64,000 bases of DNA. Origin: Rhizobiales bacterium 64-17 (GTDB lineage: Bacteria; Pseudomonadota; Alphaproteobacteria; Rhizobiales; Xanthobacteraceae). Positions within the stretch are counted from its first letter, which is position 1; the number at the start of each line of letters is the position of its first letter. Under the pieces are notes generated by a model. That model did no database searches. It saw only the letters and a program-made list of their open reading frames with translations, and was not told the DNA's origin. Of the stretch, positions 55,412-64,000 are shown piece by piece. The position numbers were made by a program, and so were the translations under genes. Location of the stretch: contig MKWA01000024.1 of NCBI GenBank assembly GCA_001899285.1, positions 124,001 to 188,000 of the forward strand. Reading direction: 5' to 3'.

Positions 55412-58009
55412 TCAGGCGGCGCTCTGCTTGCTGTCGGGCACGTTGCTGTCAGATTTGCGCGCCGACTGAACGATGGGGAATTCGCACACAACCACCGTGC
55501 CGTCCCCGACGATGGAGCGCAAGTTGACCGTGCCGCCATGCAAGGCGACGAACGAGCGCACCAGCGACAGGCCGAGCCCGCTGCCACGGTGGTTGGAGCC
55601 GTGCGAATTGGTCTCGAACCAGTCGAACACCTTGCCTTGCACGTTTTCCGGAATGCCGGCGCCGTGGTCGGTGACGGTGAAGATGATGCTGCTGGCGGTG
55701 CGCTCCGCCGCCAAAGTAATCGTCGATCCTTGGGGCGAGAAACCGGCCGCATTCGACAAAAGGTTGAACAGCACTTGTCGCAGACGCCGTTCATCGGCTT
55801 CGAAGCTGCCGATAGTGGACGCCGCCTGGATATCGAGCGCGATCTTTCCACTGACGAGGCGGTCCTGAATACCCTCGGCGGCGGCATTCATCGCGTCGCG
55901 GATGTCGACCATGCCGAGATTGAGCGTCATCGCGCCGGCGTCGATGGTGGCGAGATCGAGGATGTTGTTGATCAAGGCAAGCAGGGCGTTGGTGGATGCG
56001 GTCATGTAGCCGAGATATTCGCGCTGCTTGCCGGTCAGCGGACCGAACGCCGGATCGCCGAGGAAGTGCGCGAAGCCGATGATGTTGGTCAGCGGCGAGC
56101 GCAATTCGTAGGACACATGCTGGACGAAGTTGACCTTGATCCGGTCGGCGGTTTCCAGCGCCTCGTTGCGGTCGCGCAGCGCGCGCTCGACATTCACTGT
56201 GTCGGTCACGTCGCGGAACGTCACCATGGTGGCGCCATCCGGCAGCGGCACACTGGCACACACCATCACGGTGCCGTCGCGGCGCTCCAGCGTGCCGGAG
56301 ACCGGCGTGCGCTCGTCGATGGCAGTGACGGCGGTGCGGATCGCGCGCCACAGCGAACTGTCGTCGTGCTGCGCCTGGCACCAGGCGATCACCGCTTCCA
56401 CATGCGGGCGCTGCGCCAGCGATTCCGGCTGCAGCTTCCACAGACGCTCGAAGGCAGGATTATGCAGCCGGATACGGCCGTCGCTGCCGAACACGGCCAC
56501 GGCTTCGGAGAGATGGTCGAGCGTCTCGCTCTGCACCTTGATCAGCGCGTCGTAGCGCCGCGCGAGGTCAAGGCGTTCGGTCACATCGTCGAACAGATAG
56601 GTGACGCCGCCTTCGGGATTGGGCGTGGTGACGACGCGCAACGCTTTCCCGCCGGGCAGATGCCAGAGCTGCTCCTTGGTCTCGACGGCGCGATAGGCTT
56701 CGTGCAACTGCGCTTTCCACTGCCGGAAATCCTGCTCTTCCGGCAAGCGATGCGCCGCGCGCAGCCGCTCCAGCACGGCGCTGTCGGTCGGGGCCTGATC
56801 GAGGAACGCGGCATCAAGATCCCACAACGCCCGGAACGCGGCATTGTAGAACACCAGCGTCTGGTCGGCGGAATAGATCGCAACGGCGGAGTTGAGCTGA
56901 TCGAGCGTGCGGCGATGCGCATCGACGACGCGCTTGAGCTCCGTGCGCAGCCCTTCATTTTCGGTCACGTCGATCGCCATCCCGGCGCTGCCGTGCTGGC
57001 TCGGCGCGCCGATCACGTCGAAGCTGCGCCGCGCGCCGGCGGCGATGGCCGGCAGCCGTGCGCTGAAAGTCGTGCCGTCGGCCACCGCGCGGGCGACGTC
57101 GTCGCGGGCGCCGCGATCAAGCAGTTCGACCCCGCGCGCGACGGCATCCTGCGAATCGTCGGCTTCGACCGCGCGGCTGTAGGCGGCATTGACGAAGGTC
57201 AGCCGTCCGGCGCTGTTGCGGGCCCACACTGGCGCCGGCAATGCATCGATCAAACCTTGCAGCGCATCATTCTGCGCCACGAGCTTGTCGTGCTTGGTGG
57301 TGAGTTCGAGCAAGTTCAGCTTGATGCCGCTGACATCCTTGAGGCGCAGCACGGCGCTGCCACCGATCGCGCGGCCTTCCGCTTCGATCTGCCGGCCGGT
57401 GACGGTGATCAGCGGCAGAACGAAGGACTTTCCGGCTGCGCGCAGCGTTGCCACCGCCGCTTCGAGCTTTTGCGCCGTGCGCGGGTCGAGCCAGGTTCCG
57501 AATGCCAGCACGCGCTCGGTGCCCTGCTCGTTGGCGACGAGGCTGAGGTCGCCCATGATGTCGGCGGCGGTGTTGGCGGCGCTCGGCCAGGCGATCAGGA
57601 TTTGCGGCTCGGCCTGCAGCAGTGCATTGACGCGGTCGACCTCGCTGCGCAACGCGAGGATTTCGTCGCGGAAGGAGCTTTCGCGGCGGCTGGCGCGGGC
57701 ACGGGTACGCACCAGCATGATCGCTGTGACGACGGCGAAGCAGGACAGGCCGAGTGTCAGCACCAGCGCGACGGCGTCCTGCGCGGTCAACGCGATACTG
57801 GATGGCGCCTGTTCAGCGGCGAATGCCGACGACGCAGACAGGCTGAGTACACCGCCGAACGTACCGCCGAGCGATGCGCAGGCTGCGAGGAATCGCCCTC
57901 GTCGCCGGCGAGCTTTGGACTCGCCCTCATCTGCCCGGATCGTCTCCGGCATACCCGCCTTGCCCCAAGGAAAATAGCGCCGCTGCCCGCCGCGCGAATC
58001 GCTAACCAC
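55412..58009 (-). CDS. divL: DivL-like PAS sensor pseudo-kinase (Tyr replaces phospho-His)
   Basis: The 865-residue protein has a hydrophobic segment at about 40-65, a membrane helix at 78-100, and a long region with at least three PAS-like domains (about 245-350, 365-480, 495-605). A DHp domain at 625-690 and an HATPase domain (RQVLFNLLSNA, GAGIPE, GSGLGLSLV) follow. The H-box reads VQHVSYELRSPLT: the phosphorylated His is Tyr634. This is the hallmark of DivL, which works with DivK and CckA in the alphaproteobacterial cell cycle. The gene order divL-tsaE is also conserved. The start may be the GTG given here (GAGGG upstream) or the ATG at 57952. Confidence 0.9.
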   Translation of the reverse strand: MVSDSRGGQRRYFPWGKAGMPETIRADEGESKARRRRGRFLAACASLGGTFGGVLSLSASSAFAAEQAPSSIALTAQDAVALVLTLGLSCFAVVTAIMLVRTRARASRRESSFRDEILALRSEVDRVNALLQAEPQILIAWPSAANTAADIMGDLSLVANEQGTERVLAFGTWLDPRTAQKLEAAVATLRAAGKSFVLPLITVTGRQIEAEGRAIGGSAVLRLKDVSGIKLNLLELTTKHDKLVAQNDALQGLIDALPAPVWARNSAGRLTFVNAAYSRAVEADDSQDAVARGVELLDRGARDDVARAVADGTTFSARLPAIAAGARRSFDVIGAPSQHGSAGMAIDVTENEGLRTELKRVVDAHRRTLDQLNSAVAIYSADQTLVFYNAAFRALWDLDAAFLDQAPTDSAVLERLRAAHRLPEEQDFRQWKAQLHEAYRAVETKEQLWHLPGGKALRVVTTPNPEGGVTYLFDDVTERLDLARRYDALIKVQSETLDHLSEAVAVFGSDGRIRLHNPAFERLWKLQPESLAQRPHVEAVIAWCQAQHDDSSLWRAIRTAVTAIDERTPVSGTLERRDGTVMVCASVPLPDGATMVTFRDVTDTVNVERALRDRNEALETADRIKVNFVQHVSYELRSPLTNIIGFAHFLGDPAFGPLTGKQREYLGYMTASTNALLALINNILDLATIDAGAMTLNLGMVDIRDAMNAAAEGIQDRLVSGKIALDIQAASTIGSFEADERRLRQVLFNLLSNAAGFSPQGSTITLAAERTASSIIFTVTDHGAGIPENVQGKVFDWFETNSHGSNHRGSGLGLSLVRSFVALHGGTVNLRSIVGDGTVVVCEFPIVQSARKSDSNVPDSKQSAA

Positions 58010-58084
58010 AATACCCTCAACGAGAATCCACTCGTAAGAGTCCAGATCGTGAACAGCAGTTTTCGCGCGCGATCGCTGCCGCGA

Positions 58085-58495
58085 TCAGGCCAGCCGCTTC
58101 GCCCGCGCGGCGAGATCGGCGATGCTGATGCCGCTCAGCGCCGTGGAAAATGCTTCTTCGGCACGGATCAGCGCGGGGCGCACCACATCGTGCACGAGCG
58201 AGGTTTCCGCGAGCGGTGGTTCATCGTGATCCTCGGCCTTGCCGGCGGCGCGCAGGATATCGTCGGCGGTGATGGCACGGCTGTCGCGAGCCAACGCGTA
58301 GCCGCCATGCGGACCGCGGATGCCCTTGAGCACACCGTCGCGGACCAGTGCCTGCAGCACCGGCTCGAGATGCCGGGGCGGAAGGTCGTGGCGTTCCGCC
58401 AGGTGCTTGGCGGAAACGGGACGTTCGGTACCGTGGACGGCGATATCGATCACGGCCGCAATGGCCAGGATGCCCTTGCGGGACAATAGTGGCAT
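58085..58495 (-). CDS. Rrf2-family transcriptional regulator
   Basis: This 136-residue winged-helix regulator starts MPLLSRKGILAIAAVIDIAV and has the recognition region HDLPPRHLEPVLQALVRDGVLKGIRGPHGGYAL, typical of Rrf2. It contains no cysteine at all, so it cannot hold the Fe-S cluster used by IscR, NsrR or RirA. It may respond to something else, or to no ligand. It lies 75 bp upstream of divL on the same strand and may be transcribed with it. Confidence 0.88.
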   Translation of the reverse strand: MPLLSRKGILAIAAVIDIAVHGTERPVSAKHLAERHDLPPRHLEPVLQALVRDGVLKGIRGPHGGYALARDSRAITADDILRAAGKAEDHDEPPLAETSLVHDVVRPALIRAEEAFSTALSGISIADLAARAKRLA

Positions 58496-58576
58496 TGAAA
58501 GGCGGACCGGGTTGTCGCGTGAAGAGGAATGGCGAACGGTATCCCGGTAACACTACTGGTAAAAGTTCCAGCGCGT

Positions 58577-59062
58577 CTAGTGTTTTTCGCGGGCGGTGGA
58601 TGACGTGGCGCTGCCGGTCGATCCGAATCCTCCGTCGCCGCGCGCGGTGTCGTCGAGCGATGTGACTGCGATGGGTTGCACGCGCGTCACCGGCGCGACC
58701 ACGAGCTGCGCCATGCGCAGACCGCGGGTGACGGTGAAAGACTCGCGACCGTGATTGATCAGCAGCACTTTCACCTCGCCGCGATAATCGGCGTCGATGG
58801 TGCCGGGCGCGTTGAGAACCGTGACGCCATGCTTGGCGGCGAGACCGGAGCGCGGACGCACCTGTGCCTCGTGGCCCGGCGGTACGGCGATGACGAGACC
58901 GGTCGGCACCATCGCAGTTGTGCCGGGCGCCAGTTGCAGCGGGACGTCGGCTTCGACGGCGGCCATCAGATCGAGACCAGCGGCGTCGGCGGTCTGATAG
59001 GCGGGCAGCGGCAGGTCGGCGCCGTGCGGCAAGCGCAGGATGTGCAGCGGAATCTCGCTCAT
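58577..59062 (-). CDS. dut: Deoxyuridine 5'-triphosphate nucleotidohydrolase (dUTPase)
   Basis: This 161-residue trimeric dUTPase carries the motifs [47 protein letters not shown] and the C-terminal [10 protein letters not shown]. It removes dUTP and supplies dUMP. The start overlaps the coaBC stop (ATGA). The pairing with coaBC is very widespread in bacteria. Confidence 0.97.
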   Translation of the reverse strand: MSEIPLHILRLPHGADLPLPAYQTADAAGLDLMAAVEADVPLQLAPGTTAMVPTGLVIAVPPGHEAQVRPRSGLAAKHGVTVLNAPGTIDADYRGEVKVLLINHGRESFTVTRGLRMAQLVVAPVTRVQPIAVTSLDDTARGDGGFGSTGSATSSTAREKH

Positions 59063-60474
59063 GATTTTGCTTTCATCTTGTCATGCATCGTTCGCGCGAT
59101 GTGTTCGATCAGCATTCGCGCGACGGCTTCTTTCGATTGTGGCGGCCAGTGTTCGACACCGGTCGCGCTGATGAGGTGCACGGTGTTGCTGTCGCCGCCC
59201 ATGATGCCGGTCGCGGGCGACACATCGTTGGCGACGATCCAATCGCAGCCCTTGCGCGCCAGCTTCTCGCGCGCGTGACGCTCCACATGCTCGGTCTCGG
59301 CGGCGAAGCCGATCACCAGCGGCGGCCGGCGCGACGACGGCAATTTGGAAATGGTGGCGAGGATGTCGGGATTCTCCGTCAGCGACAGTTCCGGCGTCGC
59401 GGCGCCGGCCTGCTTCTTGATCTTCTGTTCGCTGTCGCGCGCGACGCGCCAGTCAGCCACCGCAGCGGCGAAAATCGCAATATCCGCGGGCATCGCCTTC
59501 TCCACGGCGGCGAGCATGTCGCGCGCGGATTCCACATGCACGACGTTGACGCCTTGCGGATCGGGGATCGTCACCGGTCCGCTGACCAGCGTCACCTCCG
59601 CACCGGCGGCGGCGGCGGCGGCGGCGATCGCGTGGCCCTGCTTGCCCGACGAACGGTTGGCGATGTAGCGCACCGGATCGATCGGCTCGTGGGTCGGGCC
59701 GGATGTGATCAGCACGCGATAGCCGGCGAGCGATTTTTCCGGTGGCGTCAGCAGTGCGGTCGCGCGCTCGGCAATCTCCAGCGGCTCGGCCATGCGTCCA
59801 CGTCCACGCTCGCCGCGTTCGGCCATCTCGCCCTCGCCGGGGCCGACCAGCGTGACCCCGTCGCTCTGCAACTGTGTGACGTTGCGCTGTGTCGCCTTGT
59901 TGGCCCACATGCGTGGATTCATCGCCGGGGCGAGCAGGATCGATTTGTCGGTGGCGAGCAGCACAGCGGAGGCGAGATCGTCGGCGTGGCCGTTCGCCAT
60001 CTTCGCCATGAGATCGGCGGTCGCCGGCGCGACGATGACGAGATCGGTGTCGCGCGCCAGCCGGATGTGGCCGACATCGAATTCGTGGTCGGGATTGAAT
60101 AGGTCGGTATAGGGCCGCTCGCCGGCGATGGCGCCGACCGAGAGCGGCGTGATGAATTCGCTGCCCGCGCGGGTGAGCACGCAGCGCACCGCGACACCGC
60201 GCTCGCGCAGGCGGCGGATCAGGTCGAGGGATTTGTAGGCGGCGATGCCGCCGCCGATGATCAGCAGCACACGGGCCGGCTTCGCTGCCGCCGCGGCGGC
60301 CGAAAGAGCCTCCGCCGGGGTTGGATGAGTTGCCGGAGGGCTCTCGGCGTCCGCCGCCGCGTCGCGGAGGATGGTACGGGCTTCCTCTTCGACCGAACGG
60401 CCATGGCGGGCGGCGCGCAGCCGCAGCCGCGCCTTCATCGCCTCATCGAGCTTGCGGATGGTCAGGCTGCCCAT
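59059..60474 (-). CDS. coaBC: CoaBC with N-terminal ribbon-helix-helix domain
   Basis: The 471-residue bifunctional enzyme makes 4'-phosphopantetheine. The CoaC flavoprotein part starts at about residue 67 ([19 protein letters not shown]) and includes HIRLARDTD and APAMNPRMW. The CoaB ligase part follows with [16 protein letters not shown] and NRSSGKQG. Residues 1-40 ([20 protein letters not shown] onwards) form a FitA/VapB-type ribbon-helix-helix domain joined by an Ala/Pro-rich linker, which is not found in E. coli CoaBC. The ATG is preferred to a TTG 9 bp upstream. Confidence 0.95.
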   Translation of the reverse strand: MGSLTIRKLDEAMKARLRLRAARHGRSVEEEARTILRDAAADAESPPATHPTPAEALSAAAAAAKPARVLLIIGGGIAAYKSLDLIRRLRERGVAVRCVLTRAGSEFITPLSVGAIAGERPYTDLFNPDHEFDVGHIRLARDTDLVIVAPATADLMAKMANGHADDLASAVLLATDKSILLAPAMNPRMWANKATQRNVTQLQSDGVTLVGPGEGEMAERGERGRGRMAEPLEIAERATALLTPPEKSLAGYRVLITSGPTHEPIDPVRYIANRSSGKQGHAIAAAAAAAGAEVTLVSGPVTIPDPQGVNVVHVESARDMLAAVEKAMPADIAIFAAAVADWRVARDSEQKIKKQAGAATPELSLTENPDILATISKLPSSRRPPLVIGFAAETEHVERHAREKLARKGCDWIVANDVSPATGIMGGDSNTVHLISATGVEHWPPQSKEAVARMLIEHIARTMHDKMKAKS

Positions 60475-60520
60475 GGGCAGCAAAACTAGGCCGGAAATGA
60501 TGGCATTGCAATCAGTGCAA

Positions 60521-62095
60521 TCAGTTCAGGGCGAGAATCACCAATCCGCCGAGCAGGGCTGCAATCACCCACAGGGCCACCGTCTGCCAGCGCCGGGCGC
60601 GGCGGTCGGCGAGCGTCAGCGCCGTCACCGTCTCCGGGGCCAGCACCAGCCCGTTGCGGGTGGCCTCATCCATCTGGTCGGCGATCTGCCCGGCACGGGT
60701 CAGCAGCGCCGGCACCTGGGCGAGGAACCGGCCGATCTCGCCGGCGCCCTCGGCGGCGTTCTGCAGCCGTCCCGAGGGGCCGAGCCGTTGCGTCATCCAT
60801 TCGCGCACCACGGGATCGGCGGTGCTCCACATGTCGAGGCGCGGATCGAGCGTCCGCGCCACGCCTTCGACCACCACCATGGTCTTCTGCAGCAGCAGCA
60901 GTTCCGGCCGCGTGCGCATGTCGAACAGTGCCGTTACCTCGAACAGCAGCGTCAGCAGCTTCGCCATGGAAATCTGTTCGGCGGTGCGGCTGTGGATCGG
61001 CTCGCCGATGGCGCGGATCGCCTGCGCGAAATTGTCGACCGAGTGATGCGGTGGCACATAGCCGGCATCGAAATGCACCTGCGCGACGCGGTGATAGTCA
61101 CGGGTGATAAAGCCGAACAGAATCTCGGCGAGGAACAGCCGCTCCTTCGGGCCAAGCCGTCCCATGATGCCGAAGTCGACGGCGATCAGCTTGCCGTCGT
61201 CATCGACTAGCAGATTGCCGGGATGCATGTCGGCATGAAAAAAACCGTCGCGTAGCGCGTGGCGCAGGAAGTTCTGGATCACTGCACGGCCGATCGCGGG
61301 CAGGTCGAAGCCTTTTTCGGCGAGCGTGGCGCGATCGTTGAGCGCGGTACCGTCGATCCATTCCAGCGTCAGTACGTCGCGCGTGGTCCGGTTCCAGTCG
61401 ACCGTTGGCACGCGGAAACCGTCGTCGTCGCGCGTGTTCTCCGCCATTTCGGAGAGCGCGGCGGCTTCGAGCCGGAAATCCATCTCCATTGCTACCGAGC
61501 GTGCCAGCGTGCGCGCGACCTCGATGAAGCGCAGCCGCTGCGCCTCGCTCGACCATGCTTCCGCCTGCGCGGCAGCGAAGGCAAAGGCGTCGAGATCGAT
61601 CTTGAAGCGATGCTCGATGCCGGGGCGCAGTACTTTCACCGCGACGGATTTGCGGCCCTCCGGTGTGTCGATGTCGGCGCGGTGCACCTGCGCGATCGAG
61701 GCGGCAGCGACAGGCGGACTGAACGATATAAAATGCGCAGATAACGGGCCTTCCAGCGCGGTCTCGACGATGCGTTCGGCTTCCGCCTGCGGAAACGGCG
61801 GCATCTTGTCCTGCAGCCGCTCGAGATCGCGGGCGATGGCGGCGCCGACCACGTCCTGCCGCGTCGCCAGAAATTGTCCGAGCTTCACATAAGTGGGGCC
61901 AAGCCGTGTCAACGCATTGGCGAGCCGGCTCGATCCGTCGCTGACGCCGCGCCGTTCGATCAGCTTCGCTAAAGCGAGCGCGGTGCGTGCCGGCACTGGC
62001 AGCGGTCGCGGATCGACCAGCGACAGCACGCCTTCGCGCGCGAACACGAAGCCGGCGCGGCCGAGCCGGATCAGATGATGGATGGAGCCGAACAT
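60521..62095 (-). CDS. ubiB: UbiB-family ubiquinone biosynthesis kinase-like protein
   Basis: This 524-residue ABC1/ADCK3 atypical kinase has the KxGQ segment LGPTYVKLGQFLATRQD, the Ala-rich loop AAASIAQVHRA, HADMHPGN and VDFGIMGRL. Two C-terminal membrane helices include the end WQTVALWVIAALLGGLVILAL. It supports coenzyme Q synthesis. It lies 33 bp after ubiE. Confidence 0.95.
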   Translation of the reverse strand: MFGSIHHLIRLGRAGFVFAREGVLSLVDPRPLPVPARTALALAKLIERRGVSDGSSRLANALTRLGPTYVKLGQFLATRQDVVGAAIARDLERLQDKMPPFPQAEAERIVETALEGPLSAHFISFSPPVAAASIAQVHRADIDTPEGRKSVAVKVLRPGIEHRFKIDLDAFAFAAAQAEAWSSEAQRLRFIEVARTLARSVAMEMDFRLEAAALSEMAENTRDDDGFRVPTVDWNRTTRDVLTLEWIDGTALNDRATLAEKGFDLPAIGRAVIQNFLRHALRDGFFHADMHPGNLLVDDDGKLIAVDFGIMGRLGPKERLFLAEILFGFITRDYHRVAQVHFDAGYVPPHHSVDNFAQAIRAIGEPIHSRTAEQISMAKLLTLLFEVTALFDMRTRPELLLLQKTMVVVEGVARTLDPRLDMWSTADPVVREWMTQRLGPSGRLQNAAEGAGEIGRFLAQVPALLTRAGQIADQMDEATRNGLVLAPETVTALTLADRRARRWQTVALWVIAALLGGLVILALN

Positions 62096-62128
62096 GTCAG
62101 TGCATCGGTGTCGGGGCGGTGTTATGCG

Positions 62129-62890
62129 TCACAGCCGCCAGCCCGAATGGATGCAGACGATGCCGCCGCTCAAGCGCGTGAACGACGCGCGGCGAAAGCC
62201 GGCGGCCGCGATCATGTCGGCGAAGCGTTGCGGCGCCGGAAACTGGCGGATCGACTCGACGAGGTAGCGATAGGATTCGCGGTCGCCCGTCACCGCGCCG
62301 CCCAGCGCAGGAATGACGTTGAAGGAATAAAGATCATACAATCGGTCGAGCCCCGGCAGATCGGGCATCGAGAATTCGAGACAGACGAAGCGGCTGCCCG
62401 GCCGCAGTACGCGATACGCTTCTTTCAATGCCTGATCGATACGCGGCACGTTGCGGATGCCGAAAGCGATGGAATAGGCGTCGAAGCTTTTGTCCGGGAA
62501 CGGAAGCTCTTCCGCATTGCCCTCGATGAAGTCGATGGCATCGTCGCGGCCGAGCTTGGCGATGCGTTCGCGGCCGACCGCGAGCATGCCGCCGTTGATG
62601 TCGAACACGGTGGCCTTGGTGCCGCTGCCGCCGGCATCGACGACGCGCAGCGAGATGTCGCCGGTGCCGCCGGCGACGTCGAGCAGATGGAATGGCTGCG
62701 GCCCGCGCGGCGGGTTGATGGCGGTGACCAGCGCATCCTTCCAGGCGCGATGCAGGCCCGCCGACATCAGGTCGTTCATCAGGTCGTAGCGGCCGGCGAC
62801 CGAGTGGAATACCTCGTCCACCATCCCCTGCTTCTCGCTCAGGGGCACGTCTCGAAAGCCGAAATGGGTCTGGTCGTCGCGCGTCTGCAT
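62129..62890 (-). CDS. ubiE: Demethylmenaquinone/2-methoxy-6-polyprenyl-1,4-benzoquinol methyltransferase
   Basis: This 253-residue SAM methyltransferase starts [12 protein letters not shown], with GAGGATCGGTGGA upstream; a GTG 27 bp earlier is possible. Motifs are [25 protein letters not shown] (SAM), [10 protein letters not shown] and [13 protein letters not shown], and it ends in VCIHSGWRL. It performs a C-methylation in ubiquinone synthesis and is divergent from mutM with 76 bp between. Confidence 0.96.
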   Translation of the reverse strand: MQTRDDQTHFGFRDVPLSEKQGMVDEVFHSVAGRYDLMNDLMSAGLHRAWKDALVTAINPPRGPQPFHLLDVAGGTGDISLRVVDAGGSGTKATVFDINGGMLAVGRERIAKLGRDDAIDFIEGNAEELPFPDKSFDAYSIAFGIRNVPRIDQALKEAYRVLRPGSRFVCLEFSMPDLPGLDRLYDLYSFNVIPALGGAVTGDRESYRYLVESIRQFPAPQRFADMIAAAGFRRASFTRLSGGIVCIHSGWRL

Positions 62891-62966
62891 TCCACCGATC
62901 CTCGTCGGATGGACCATAGCGCGGCGCGGCGCGGCAGGCTATCTGTCGGTCGGGAGAGCCTTAATC

Positions 62967-63848
62967 ATGCCGGAATTACCCGAGGTCGAGACGGTCCGCC
63001 GTGGCCTCGCGCCCGTGATGGAAGGCGCCCGCTTCGCCAAGGTCGAGGCGCGGCGCGGCGACCTGCGCTGGCCGCTGCCGGAGCAGTTCGTACAGCGGCT
63101 GGAGGGCAAGACCGTCGTGGGACTCGGCCGCCGCGCCAAATATCTGCTGGCCGACCTGTCGTCGGGCGAAGTGCTGATGATGCATCTCGGCATGTCCGGC
63201 TCGTTCCGCATCGCCGTGCCGTCCGGCGAGGACACTCCGGGTGATTTCCATTATTCGCGCGGCAAGCTCGCGGCGCACGACCACATCGTCTTCCACATGT
63301 CGAACGGCGCGGTGGTGACGTTCAACGACCCGCGCCGCTTCGGCTTCATGAAGCTGACGCAGCGCGCCGAACTCGACGACCATCCGCTGATGCAGGCGAT
63401 GGGCCCGGAGCCGCTCGGCAATGCGTTCAATGCGGCGATGCTGGCGGAAGCGGTCGCCGGCAAATCGACCTCGCTGAAAGCCGCGCTGCTCGACCAGCGC
63501 GTCGTCGCCGGGCTCGGCAACATCTATGTCTGCGAGGCGCTGCATCGCGCGCATCTGTCGCCGCGCCGCAAGGCATCGACGCTCGCCGACCGCAAGGGCG
63601 CGGCGAACGAGCGCGCGGACGCGCTGGTGCCGGCAATCAAGGCGGTGCTCAACGCCGCGATCGAGGCCGGCGGCTCGTCGCTGCGTGATCACCGTCAGAC
63701 CGACGGTGAACTCGGCTACTTCCAGCACCATTTCTGCGTCTACGACCGCGAGGGCGAGAAGTGCCCGACGCGGGGATGCACCGGCACGGTGAAGCGGATC
63801 GTCCAGGGCGGCCGCTCGACGTTCTATTGCCCGGTGTGCCAGAAATAA
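62967..63848 (+). CDS. mutM: Formamidopyrimidine-DNA glycosylase
   Basis: This 293-residue repair enzyme removes 8-oxoguanine. The catalytic N-terminus [14 protein letters not shown] (Pro1, Glu2) is intact, [19 protein letters not shown] is present, and the C-terminal zinc finger with [13 protein letters not shown] and YCPVCQK is complete. The divergent position to ubiE is common in alphaproteobacteria. Confidence 0.97.
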   Translation: MPELPEVETVRRGLAPVMEGARFAKVEARRGDLRWPLPEQFVQRLEGKTVVGLGRRAKYLLADLSSGEVLMMHLGMSGSFRIAVPSGEDTPGDFHYSRGKLAAHDHIVFHMSNGAVVTFNDPRRFGFMKLTQRAELDDHPLMQAMGPEPLGNAFNAAMLAEAVAGKSTSLKAALLDQRVVAGLGNIYVCEALHRAHLSPRRKASTLADRKGAANERADALVPAIKAVLNAAIEAGGSSLRDHRQTDGELGYFQHHFCVYDREGEKCPTRGCTGTVKRIVQGGRSTFYCPVCQK

Positions 63849-63870
63849 CGAAACCCCGGAGACCTTTGCC

Positions 63871-64000
63871 ATGAGCTACCAGCATCTTCTTGTCGAAACC
63901 AAAGGCCGCGTCGGCGTGATCCGCCTCAACCGGCCCGGCGCGCTCAATGCGCTGAATTCGGAGTTGAAGGCCGAACTGGCGCGCGCCATCGGCGCCTTTG
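63871..64000 (+). CDS. Enoyl-CoA hydratase/isomerase, 3' truncated by window edge
   Basis: The first 43 residues are present: MSYQHLLVETKGRVGVIRLN and RPGALNALNSELKAELARAI, the standard crotonase N-terminus. GGAGA lies 8 nt upstream of the ATG. It begins 22 bp after mutM and may be in one transcript with it. The rest of the gene is outside the window; substrate unknown. Confidence 0.88.
   Translation, partial: MSYQHLLVETKGRVGVIRLNRPGALNALNSELKAELARAIGAF

Noticed and set aside
55538-58489. A 983-residue open frame on the plus strand, antisense to divL
   Set aside because: Composition is His/Arg/Gly-rich with no recognisable domain, and the opposite frame encodes a complete histidine-kinase architecture. 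It is a high-GC antisense shadow.

Overview
The window is a high-GC bacterial chromosome segment, almost entirely protein-coding. Gene content and order point to an alphaproteobacterium of the Hyphomicrobiales (Rhizobiales), most like the Bradyrhizobium/Xanthobacteraceae side. The markers are a DivL-type kinase with tyrosine in place of the phospho-accepting histidine, a TsaE-sugar kinase fusion followed by a MurU-like gene and addBA-trxA, an lptC-lptA-lptB-rpoN-hpf-ptsN block, cmk-rpsA-sppA-ihfB-lapA, trpF-trpB-x-trpA-accD-folC, an FYDLN-acid protein, an FzlA-like GST, and an AccD without a zinc ribbon. I see no rRNA, CRISPR array, prophage or insertion sequence. Two tRNA genes are present.

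Layout. 1-4.0 kb (+): a catabolic-looking operon of an NDP-forming acyl-CoA synthetase (cut at its 5' end), a crotonase and an ABC ATPase, with visibly lower GC than the rest. 4.3-5.9 kb (-): a CysZ/EI24-like membrane protein and a YiiX-like hydrolase. 6.1-8.2 kb (+): a Tat-exported amine oxidase and a Dph6-like ATP pyrophosphatase. 8.2-14.6 kb: the translation block pheT, a small membrane protein, pheS, a DinB-fold protein, rplT and rpmI, then a lone secreted protein on the opposite strand, then infC, which appears to start at ATT. 14.7-22.2 kb: two tandem glycosyltransferases, an alpha/beta hydrolase, queG, fzlA, uppP and an NDUFA9-like protein. 22.3-28.6 kb (+): tRNA-Leu, an RNase D, LPS export genes, rpoN, hpf, ptsN. 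28.7-34.9 kb: hsp20-DUF1150 with a predicted heat-shock promoter and a ROSE-like RNA thermometer, a SleB-type cell-wall hydrolase, tRNA-Ala, the FYDLN protein, aroA, ahpC-ahpD. 35-46 kb (+): cmk, rpsA, sppA, ihfB, lapA, an ornithine cyclodeaminase homologue, trpF/B/A, accD, folC. 46-63 kb (-): trxA, addA, addB, murU, tsaE-amgK, divL, an Rrf2 regulator, dut, coaBC, ubiB, ubiE. 62.9-64 kb (+): mutM and the start of a crotonase.

Most genes are core: translation, envelope (LPS transport, undecaprenyl recycling, wall recycling, cell division), amino-acid, quinone and CoA biosynthesis, and DNA repair. The more unusual points are details within this core. They are a short palindromic repeat that seems to have inserted in frame into the cyclodeaminase gene, a ribbon-helix-helix domain fused to CoaBC, the DivL/TsaE-AmgK/MurU cluster, a ROSE-like thermometer, a truncated Hpf, and extra small genes inside pheST and trpBA. 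I found no convincing wholly new multi-gene system. The nearest candidate is the small membrane protein between pheS and pheT, which has a SLATT/PycTM-like outline.
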